Program-made: the position numbers and the translations under genes
Notes under the pieces: generated by a model
Database searches by the model: none
What the model saw: only the letters and a program-made list of their open reading frames with translations
Told to the model about the DNA's origin: nothing
Shown here: positions 12,401 through 24,400 of the stretch, piece after piece
How positions within the stretch are numbered: position 1 is the first letter of the stretch
Layout: every line of letters starts with the position of its first letter
From: Liolophura sinensis
Taxonomy: Eukaryota > Mollusca > Polyplacophora > Chitonida > Chitonidae
DNA: 64,000 bases
NCBI RefSeq assembly: GCF_032854445.1
Contig: NC_088301.1
Location: forward strand, 29,930,402 to 29,994,401
Reading direction: 5' to 3'

Positions 12401-15400
12401 AAAGCATTTTGCTCCATTTGAAAATTTTTTTATAAAGTATGTCAAACTATTTTCCTACTGTTTAAAATCAAATCATTTTATATCTCAAGAATGCGAATTC
12501 ACTAATCTGAAGGTTGTATGTGGATGAAGTCAATCATTGGTCAATCAGTGCTGCACGTGCAGCTGCTAATCTTTCAGCCAGGATGTTTTACCAGATAGAG
12601 TTTGTCAGGTACATGTCATCCAATCTGTGTCAGATATCCACTATTTGTGAGGTAAGCAGAGTTGGTTAGGTACATGTCATCCAATCTGTGTCAGGTATCC
12701 ACTGTTTGAGAGGTAAGCAGAGTTTGTCAGGTACATGTCATCCAGTCTGTGTCAGGTATCCACTGTTTGTGAGGTAAGCAGAGTTTGTCAGGTACATGTC
12801 ATCCAGTCTGTGTCAGATATCCATTGTTTGTGAAGTAGGCAGAGTTGGTTAGGTACATGTCATCCAATCTGTGTCAGGTATCCACTGTTTGTGAAGTAGG
12901 CAGAGTTGGTTAGGTACATGTCATCCAATCTCTGTCAGGTGTCAGGTCTTTGTCAATTATCTGCCAAGTTTTTTGGCTGATACAATATAATAAATAATGA
13001 AATAAGTCCAACATCTTCAGCGTTAATGTATGTGCACCGATGTTGTAAAGGTCATTAAACAATATCAGATTCTGAGTATGTGAAGTGAAGACCAGGAAGA
13101 TAGTAAAATACACAGTAAATACTCATTAGATTAGATAAGATATAAATGTTTTTATATAAATATTCTTATTGTGTAGCATCAAGACACTGTTAAATATTAT
13201 CTTCATAGCTGTACCATCACCTTATCTGGATTTTTCTTTCACAACAGATCTTATCTATATGCCCAGTTTACAGGAAAAGGCGGGGATAGTTGCCTATATC
13301 TGAGGTTACAGTGTTTCATATAGCACCTGCTGAGTGATAGATATATTAAATCTTGTTCTGCAGCTTCATAGCGGTTAAGTTCATGAACCCTGGTTTCCTT
13401 GATGTCTTGATAAACTATTACATAATTAAATGTAGATGTAAGAAAAACAAGGATGGAGATTAAGCCTGCAGAAAAGGCAGCAGACTTTTACTGTAGGACC
13501 TAAGGGCTTATTTGTTCTGTCATCCTAGTGACTTGGCAAGCCAAGATGGCCGCCCTCAAGATCAGATCAGCTGCACAGCCAGCTGTATACACTTGCTTTT
13601 ACTTATGTGTACATTTGATTATTGAAAAAAAGTACATGTAAACATTCAAAAGCTTTAATCCATCATCTTTTCACTAGGCTTGGAGTTCCAATTGTTTTGG
13701 CTTCTTCTTTAAAGTGAGGCATTAAGGCAGATAATTGATGTACATTCTCATTGTGATATCATTGAATTTGTTTTCATCTGTGATATTAAACTGGTTTACT
13801 GTACAGAAGAAATGTTAAGTGATATGTGTACGTGTTTGTTTGTGTATGTCATATGTATGTTCAAACGGTACACTAGGGATGTGGGGAGAGAACTGCCAGT
13901 CTATCTGCAGTCTGCAATGTTTACTGTTTGTTTATGTATGTCATATGTATGTTCAGACTGTACATTAGGGATGTGGGGAGAGAACTGCCAGTCTAACTGC
14001 AGTGTGTACTGTTTGTTTATGTATGTCATATGTATGTTCAGACTGTACACTAGGGACATGGGGAGAGAACTGCCAGTCTAACTGCAGTGTGTACTGTTTG
14101 TTTATGTATGTCATATGTATGTTCAGACTGTACACTAGGGACGTGGGGAGAGAACTGCCAGTCTAACTGCAGTGTGTACTGTTTGTTTATGTATGTCATA
14201 TGTATGTTCAGACTGTAGACTAGGGACATGGGGAGAGAACTGCCAGTCTAACTGCAGTGTGCACTGTTTGTTTATGTATGTCATATGTATGTTCAGACTG
14301 TACACTAGGGACATGGGGAGAGAACTGCCAGTCTAACTGCAGTGTGTACTGTTTGTTAATGTATGTCATATGTATGTTCAGACTGTAGACTAGGGACGTG
14401 GGGAGAGAACTGCCAGTCTAACTGCAGTGTGTACTGTTTGTTTATGTATGTCATATGTATGTTCAGACTGTACACTAGGGACATGGGGAGAGAACTGCCA
14501 GTCTAACTGCAGTGTGTACTGTTTGTTTATGTATGTCATATGTATGTTCAGACTGTAGACTAGGGACATGGGGAGAGAACTGCCAGTCTACCTGCAGTGT
14601 GCACTGTTTGTTTATGTATGTCATATGTATATTCAGACTGTACACTAGGGACATGGGGAGAGAACTGCCAGTCTAACTGCAGTGTGTACTGTTTGTTTAT
14701 GTATGTCGTATGTATGTTCAGACTGTACACAAGGGACATGGGGAGAGAACTGCCAGTCTACCTGCAGTGTGTACTGTTTGTTTATGTATGTCGTATGTAT
14801 GTTCAGACTGTACACTAGGGACATGGGGAGAGAACTGCCAGTCTACCTGCAGTGTATACTGTTTGCAAGGACCGTCATCATGTAACATCGTCAATGGTAC
14901 CTGTTTGGGAGGTTGTAAGGATGGCTACACAGGGGACCGATGTGAACCAGGTATGACAGTTTCACACCACATTATATCTCCAAAACTTTTCCAAATTTGA
15001 TATGAGAGACATGTGATATGTATTTTAAGTGCTTTTATTTTTGTTCTTTTAAATATTACATGTAATTGCCTTGGTTGGGTGGGCCAATTTCTGGTCTATT
15101 GAGCATACAAAAAAAAGCTCTCAGAATATGCTTGAATAAACATCATGCAAACACAAAGGTACAAAATATTACAGCACTGAATGTTATTCACTCAGTGGAC
15201 CTTAAGTTACAAGTTTGGCTTTTTGACACACTGTTTTGCTTTTATTTTGTGATGCTGTGAGACATTAATGTAATGAAATTCTTCAGACTGCTGACCTGTT
15301 CCTTTTCTATGTGGTTTCAGCCAAAGTGATTGGTCCACCAGAATCACAAGTTGGCCTGATTGCTGGAGTGGTCGTTGCTGTGCTGGTCATCATTGTTCTT

Positions 15401-18400
15401 GTTGTTGTACTGTTCATTTTCCTCAGGTAAGTATTCATAGCTGTACTTCTCTTTGACGTTTTGCCTGGCAATCTACTCAATGGGAAATTCATAAAACTAC
15501 CTTCCCACCTGTATCAAGAATTTCTTGTTTTCTTTATTGCCTCACAATAATCGGTGTACGTGTGATCATAAAACATTCATGAAGTACACACGCACTGAAT
15601 GTCACAGAGGAAAATGTTGCATTCTACTGTCATGTGGACCTCCTGTGTAGCTCATCCACGAGTCTCCCACTAACAAATTTTCAAGACAACAAGTCTTCTA
15701 GTTGGTTGGAGCAGAACATTAGGGGAAAATGCCATATGGGCGATAGGAAAGTGACTGATAAGAACGGTATATCATATGGGCAAAATTTTGGAGTGATGAG
15801 AAAAATGGTGATCAGAATGGTTAGAAAATATTTACTTTGCTTAAAAATCTGCTCAAAAGGTCTGGTTGCATTTGTATTGGGATTGGGATGTGATGGTTAC
15901 AGCAGACAAAATAGATCTGCCTACTAGTTTTTGTACAATTATTACTGCTCTAACAGAGAGGACTAGATCACTCCAGGCCATCACGAAGTGTTTTCCAGAC
16001 TTTTTTCTATAACTGAATTGAAACTTGGTAAAACCATGCTTTCACCTATCAGTTGAATTGTAGCTATTGTGGACTGACCATTTCCCAGACATGCTTTCAA
16101 AATGGTTTGTGCACGATATTGATAAGTGTCTGGAACTATAGATATGTGGCTTCAGCATGAGAAGGTACATGTACAGGTTATGATCAAGTGTCCCACAGAT
16201 TTGTGTATGTTCAGTGAAATTACAACGCTTTTGCCCTTTTATGGACTTAACAATTTTATTGGAACTTTTCTTAAAAAAATTGTTTGCTATTCTGAATTGA
16301 AACTTGGTACATGACTTAACTTCAACATGCTAGAGATCAGCTTTGAGCTTTTGACCAAATTATGACCATTTTTAATCTGACAGCTCAAACAGTAAGAGAC
16401 ATGTTTGGCCAAAGCAATACTTTTAGAATGCGCTTTCCTTCAAAAAGGTTACAAGATGTCAATGGGTCTGTGAAGTAAATACTTGCAGCTAATAAGTAAA
16501 TCTGTAATACCCAAGAAATTTATCACTGTAAATGAAATCGTACATTCGTCATTTGACCACTTAGGTGGTCCAATAGTTAGAAAATCCACCTCAAAGTTAC
16601 ACCAAAGAGTTTAAAAATGGTTCTTGTTGTCTGTCTTGGCACTAAGTGCTCAGTGCTAATTTGTTGAAAATGAGCAAATCAATATTTTTGTAAAGTTAAA
16701 ATGCGTCCATGCAGTGTGTCTTTAAGTATGAACTCAGTTTAACAACATTGTTGTCAGACGGAGGAAAAAGAAACCCAGCAATTCTGCTAGGAGTGGTGAT
16801 GAAATGCTAGCCATCGCCACTACCCAGCTGCAGCGCAACTCTCTGAATGATGTCAACACAAAACCGGTGCCAGGTATGTATTTTCTTTTGAGTAGGGCAA
16901 TGACGGGAACGAAAATCAAGTTTACTTGTTTTGATTCGAAAAAATGACATCTTGCATATATGCAACAAGAGTGACATTCCAGTACTTACACAGCTGGGGT
17001 GAATTTACTTTAGCTAAACCTCTGGTCACTGCTATTTACCACAACCTTTGATCATGGTTAATCACAGCCTACTTAATAACCAGAAATTGCTTGCAGCCAC
17101 ACCAAAACTGAACCATAGCCTCTTTCAGGACTGCCATTTATTCGCAGTAGACATGTAATTTTGCATGAAATCAAAGGCCCACAGTGACAAAAATGCCCAT
17201 ATGATTCAAGAACATCATTTGCGATGTACGATAAAGTAAGACTGAATAAGATTAGTTTATCTGTCCACCTGCCTCGCAGTTGCGGGCACTCCCCCAACAT
17301 TTTATTGTGCGATTGCTCCAAGAGTTACAACAGTTACTCATGATTTCTTGCTCTCCAGTTGTGGATAGTGTAGGGGTGACAGGGCCTACTGAGTGCTGGA
17401 CTACTGCCATATGGAGCTTATACCATGACCCACAAAAAAAATCTGTCACCCATCATACTGGTGCTGTGACCAGAATAGCTAGGTTCAAAGAAACATGGAG
17501 CTCTTGGCCTTTGAATTTGGGGTAGTTTTGGGTAAGGGAAGGATTTAAGGTGGGAGGAATGTGACGAGTGCAGCTTTCCATTGCTTTTACTATCCATAGC
17601 TAGGGGGAATGTCACTTCAGCTCAGCTTTATTTCATTGTGGAAATATTAAGCATAGCTTATTTTGTTTCCTATACATGTGGGCCTACATCCATACTTAAA
17701 AGTCAGTAGAGTGATCAATGGACATTGCCTGTGGAGATCCAAGTACAAATACTGGTGTGACCCACAATATGTACATCAGCACATATACATGTAGGTCATC
17801 CAAGTACAAATACTGGTGTGACCCACAATATGTACATCAGCACATATACATGTAGGTCATCCAAGTACAAATACTGGTGTGACCCACAATATGTACATCA
17901 GCACATATACATGTAGGTCATCACCACACGTCTAATGGCATTTTTAGGTGGCAGGCTATGTCAGGTTTTGCACTCATGTAGAGCACAATAACACAAGGGA
18001 GATGTTCCATCGCCGATTCACTGTGTGCTACTAATGTACATACTGTACCAGCTAAGTTCATGACTTAGTGTTTTGTGGATTAGAGTCAATGTTAAACAAA
18101 ATGTCAGGTGTAGTACATGAAAAAGTACTGCATCAGGTTTGGAACTTAGGTTTTGCACACATGTAGAGTACAATAGCACGATGTTCCATCGTTGATTCAC
18201 TGTGTGCATCTAATTACAGTAAAATACCAAATTCATGACTTCAGTACTTTATATGTTAAGCTGAAGTTTTACATTCATGTGCCTTGCTACCAGATGTAAG
18301 TTGCCTTTTGATTTGGAACACAATCAGCTAGAGGTTTTATTTATGTGATGGTAACAATTTGGTCATAGCAGTATTATTAAGGTATGTAATGGTCTCATCA

Positions 18401-21400
18401 TTGAGCTGAATGTTTGAACATGAAATCTGCTTTAAATGTCTGCTCCAGTTTTTTCTATTTTCTTTCTAAAATTAAGTTTATCCCCACAAAAGCCGACGGA
18501 GTAGAAATGATGACCTATGCTGTGTTTCCTTTGTCAGCAAAGAAGCCAGTTCCTGCTGCTGTATCTACCTCTGCTAAAGGGACCACCTCTGCTACAGCGC
18601 CCACCTCTGCTACAGCGCCCACCTCTTCTAAAGCACCCACCTCTGCTACAGTAACCACCTCTCCTACCAGTGACAGCACACCCTCCGAGTACTATAACGT
18701 TGTAGATTTCACCACTGATGGCCCAGCGGTGCTAGTTGATGACCTGTGGGAATATGTCTGTAAGAAGAAAGCTGACGAAGGATTTAAGGCAGAGTTTGAT
18801 GTGAGTAGGAAGATTCTTCTCCTCCAACTCTAATAATTGAATTGTTCATTACTTTCCTACCAGTAATAAATGCAAGTTGATATAACACTTTCATAATCTG
18901 AAACACGAAAACATTTGATTTTTGGGGTATTTTCACTGCTGCATACGCATACACTTATGCTTTAACCTTGGACAAGTGTTCAAACCTGCAAATTGTTTTC
19001 TTTTCATTCAGATATGGTTTTCTAAAAATATAAAGATATCTTATGAATTCTGATCTCTTTTTACATTGTGATGTCAGTACCTTCTGCAAATATTTGTACA
19101 ACTCCATTGTAACTTTATATGGTGCTAGCAGTTCTGTCATCTTTCATGAAACTCGTCTCAGTTTGTCCATTTTTTAACAGTTCTTTTTTCTTCTGCCTCT
19201 ATTCGTTCTCAACAATAATAATGATGTCATAACTAATAATTCTTAACAGTACCTGGTTGTATGCATTAGGACCAATACATTATAGGACTAACACATTATA
19301 GGACTAACACATTATAGGACTAACACATTATAGGACTAACACATTATAGGACTAACACATTCTATGTGGATTCTTGGCCATTTAGTTCTCAGATATACTG
19401 AGAAAAAGTAATCAGTTTATTAAAATGCCTCACAAAGTATAGAGGCATTGGGATGTTTTAATTGAATATTAATAGAAAATATATCTCCATGGGAATTTTT
19501 GTGGAATGTTATTTGATGAAAACAGTTGTCAACCTAATTTTTTTTGTTCACAGAAACTGCTGTCGGGACTACAAGCCAATCATGAAGTATCCAAAATACC
19601 AGAAAATAAACCCAAGAGCCGATATGTCAACATCGTAGCCTGTAAGTACAGACACCCTAGATACAATATTTATTTATTTGATTGGTGTTTTATGCCGTAC
19701 CCAAGAATATTTCACTTATACAACGGCGGCCAGCATTATGGTGGGAGGAAACCGGGCACAGCCCGGGGGAAACCCACAACCATCTGCAGGTTGCTGGCAG
19801 ACCTTCCCACTTACTGGAGAGGAAGCCAGCATGAGCTGGACTTGAACTCACAGCGACCACATTGGTGAGAGACTCCTGGGTCATTACGCTGTGCTAGCGT
19901 GCTAACCAACTGAGCCATGGAGGCCCGTCCCTAGGTACAATAACTCCAATGTATAAGTGAAAAGAGGCCTGTGTGGTAGAAGTGGTTAGCATGCCAGTGC
20001 GGCCCAGTGACCCAGGAGACTCTCACCAATGCGGTTGCTGTTAGTTTAATTCCAGTTCATGCTGGCTTAATTCCCCTCTGACCGTATGTGGGAAAGTCTG
20101 CCAGCAATCTACAGGTGGTTGTGGGTGTCCTACAGGCTTTGCCCGGTTTCCTGCCACTGTAGTGTTGGCCACTGTTGTATAAGTATTCAAGTATTCTTGA
20201 AAATGACATAAAACACAAATCAAATAAATAAATAAATATAAATGAAAACTTTTTCAGTATGGCACTAAACAACAGCCAAACTATGGAACATTTGTTTTGT
20301 TTGTGTTGTACAGATGACCATTCTCGAGTTGTGCTCAGTATACTAGATAATGATCCCAATACCACATACATCAATGCCTGTTACATCCACGTGAGTATCA
20401 GCCCTGCTCTAGTCTTAAACCTTCTTCCAAGCTGAAACTTATGCCAATCCTGTATATGTTAATATGTCCAAACCTGAACTTAAATGTATTTCCATACTTA
20501 TAAAGACTTATGTCAGTCTTCAGTCTTTATGTCACAGCTCAAACGTACATGTATGCCTATGCTCAGTGTTCATACGGTGCATGTTCAAATACAATGTAAG
20601 ATGTGTGTGTCTCGCTCAACTAACTTTAATATGTAATAAGGAGTAGGATATACTGTCAGTTACACGGTTACTCAGGGATAGGATATGGAAATATATGGTG
20701 TCAGTAATTTTCATATGATATGAAGGTTACTGACACCACATGTTTTTGGTATCCTGGCTATCACTGAGTAACAATGAATCCATCAATTCAGTGCACAAGA
20801 CCCATGTGAATCGCTTCAGCAATGTGACCATTGCATTCACAACTAAACAAAGGGAGATAACCTACTCAGCAGATACCTTTGACGTAGTATATATCTGTAT
20901 ATCTTGAGAATATATCTGCACCCCACGTGATCATTGTGATGTGGGATAATTACATAGCTAGGTATTATCGATTTGTGCATAGTAATATCTACGTTCTAAT
21001 CATTTCTTTGTGATATTTTATCTTGATGCTTTCAGGGATATAAACAAGAAAACAAGTACATCGCCTCTCAAGGTATGTCTCTCTTTATTTTATTTTCATA
21101 ATGCAATGAATCATTGAATACACTGTGATTGTGTTTGAAAATTATTGAATACTTCCCTGCTTTTTTCCGTTCAGTTAAAACTTTGATTTAATTAGCTTGC
21201 CACAAGATTGTGTTCATTTATTTTATTGTGGATTTGTAAGATTTGTCATACTTTTTATGTTTGGCTCATAATTTGTGAAAGAAACCTTGGTAAATATTAG
21301 ATTAATCATGTTGGTGCAGGTCATTTTAGCACCAGCGGCTTACTACACCAATAATTTAGTTTAACAACAACTTTATACTGCACCAGCTACTTATTAGTAG

Positions 21401-24400
21401 GGAGTTACTCAGGCAACTTACTAGTAGGGAGTTACTCAGGCAACTTACTAGGAGGGAGATACTGAAACAGACAAATATACATGTACATGTAAAAACACAC
21501 AGACTTTATGCTTTTCCTAGCTTATTTCCATTGAATGATGTAGACTTTGAACTTTCATTGCAGTTGTGGACTGTGCAGATGTCCATGTCCCGACACAATA
21601 TCAAATAAAAACTTGTAAAGAAAAAAATGTCTCTGAAATCAAATATTCTTGATATTGCTTCTCCAGGGTTGCAAAGGTAAGGGAAAAATAATTTTACCAA
21701 ACTGAAACTATGTTTGCAAAATGGAACAGTGGCTGTCAATAGCACTAGCACATGCAGTTACTACAGTGTACACCAGTAAGCAACTAGCAACTCAGCACAC
21801 CAGCAACTTACTATTCCAGCAACTTACTACTCGAGCAACTGACTACACCAGCAGCTTATTATACCAGCAACTTACTACACCAGAAACTTATTATACCAGC
21901 AACTTAGTACACCAGGAACTTATTAGTAACTCACTACACCAACAACTTGCCAGTAACTCACTACCACAGCAACTTACCAGTAACTCACTACACCAGCAAC
22001 TTACCAGCAACTTATTACACCAACAACTTGCCAGTAACTCACTATACCAACAGTATACCATACCAGCACCTTGCTGCATTGTTGTATTTTCAGGACCAAC
22101 TCCGATCATAATAAACGACTTCATGAGAATGATTTGGGAACAGGATTGTGGAAAGATAGTCATGCTGACCAACCTGATGGAGGATATGAAGGTACAGTGC
22201 CATTTAATATAGGATATGAAGGTACAGTGCCATGTAGTATAGGATATGATGTTACAGTTGCATTTAATGTAGGATATGAAAGTATGATTAGATATGATTA
22301 TAGGATACAAAGGTATGTGGTCATTATAGGATATGTAGATATGTAGACAAGGGTGACAGTCCTACAGAAGGGAGACAACTCAGGGAGACAGCACAGTTAA
22401 GCACGTTCTGACGAAAATAATATTAACAAAAAAGACGTCTACTCATGGCACTTTTTAGAACAAGGTTGCAATTGAAAAGTTTTTATAGACCAATTGCCTA
22501 ACTTTGATCACATATATTCATAAGGTATTCATACCATTGTAAAATCAGTGGACCCTAAGGACATTTTTGTTATCACAAATTAATGTAGCAATCAAAATAA
22601 CATTTAGCAAAGAACTTCTGCACCATACAACATAATCACAAAATCTGCACAATATGTCTGAGTTTCTAATTCAAAATAAACTTTGTAAAAATTAACAGTA
22701 AGTAAACAAAAGAACATAATTACGCACAAATAACAAATACCAATTTGGTGACTCATTTGCCACACCTGGCCACAGGATAATCTGCAAAACATCATGTACA
22801 ACGATCACACCCTCAAGCAAAAAAAACGTCATGATCACAAAGTAATTATCCCACCTTCACAATGCAATAGCCCACAATCTCATTCTAATATCCAACAATC
22901 ACGTGTGTTTACTCAACTGCAGTTAACTCCCTTTGTGTGCCTCTGATGTCCACTTGTTAGTAATGTTAACAACTGGATGATGGCTAGCTTCGCTATCAGT
23001 GTACAAATTTTGTGACTTAGTGTACTAGTTGAGCAAGTACCCTGTTTTTACGGTATAATGAAACATAGAGAGCATGTAGGGGATGAGCTATCAGGAATTG
23101 TCAGCTCTCAACAAGTGATATTCCTATCGTGCTAACAATTCCTGATATCCCATTTTTCAGCCTGCATATGTATAATATTCAAGGAGAGTAATGTAGGCTA
23201 TGATATGCTTGATATCATTTAACTCTATGAGGAAATGTGACCAGAGTTGTTGTCTTTGACTGTTTAGGCTTTTGTTGAGGCTCACTGTTAATTAACCTAA
23301 TCTAATTGCTCAATTTCGATCAAACTATGTGTACCATCATTACATGACCACCAAGTCATGGACATTTTAAATGTCAGCAGTTCCGACGCACATCATTTTT
23401 CCTTCCTGATAAATTCCAGTAGTATCATTTAAGGGAATTTTATTCTGATCTATCATTAAAATTAATCAATATCATCAAACATGGAAGGGGATTTGCAGAT
23501 TCTGTAAATTTGATTGCTATACATTACTCTAAATTCACTTCAGTGAAGTTGTTAAGATTTTTTTTCTGATCTACTGACCTAATTATTGTCATTAAATGAC
23601 ATCATTAAGACTATACAAATTCACATCTGATTCATTTAGCTAATTTAAAGTCGTTTATAGGGAGTGAGATTGATCACATACCTCAAATCTTAAGATCTGC
23701 AAGTGTGTAAAGTGTCATGCCATGCATGCAGCACTTTTAGTGACAAATATCCGGAGCATCCCTTGGGGGAAGGGATTTGTATTGTTTACTGAATAAATAG
23801 GGGACAGTTTACTTGGTTAGTCATATGTTGGATTGGTAATTAAACACTGTGTTGAAGAATTTGTAAGCCTGTATCATGACGGAGGAGGCCCACCTGTCAT
23901 ATAGCTGCTGTGAAACCAACAGTACTTATCGTTGGGTTTGAATCTGGGACCACATGTTGTCAAAGGCTAGTACAATTTTGTAGTTGCAGTTTAACTAGAG
24001 TATTATGACAGGTACAGTAAGGATGCGTTTGTATATAGTTTTGGGTTATTTGGCATTCCCAGAATATTTAACTTTTACTGGCAGAGGAAAGTACGCACAG
24101 CTATTAGGGGAAGCCACAAAACCCATCGGATTCTTGACCAACCACCTGGCTTGTTTGGTTTGAACGAGTAGTAGGAAGTTGTTAGTAGGAAGTTACCACA
24201 CCTGGCTTGTCAGTTATATGAATTGTAAAACCAATAGATATATGAAATACAGGTATATAATACAGATGTAGTGTAGCCATGTAGAGTACATGTAGTGGAA
24301 ACCACATGGCTAGTATGAAAACCATTCATACTTTTTGGACAAGCTGGGTTCCTCTGGTCATACCTGGAAAGGTCTCCCAGCAAACTGCAGATGGTCGTGG

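Noticed and set aside
15307-15492. Minus-strand ORF over exon 7
   Set aside because: It is the shadow of the transmembrane exon. The plus-strand reading has the membrane helix and consistent splice phases.
18482-18537. Alternative acceptor for exon 9 at CCCCACAAAAG (about 18,491)
   Set aside because: The frame is open, but TTTCCTTTGTCAG at 18,537 is a far better acceptor and gives the correct phase with exon 8.
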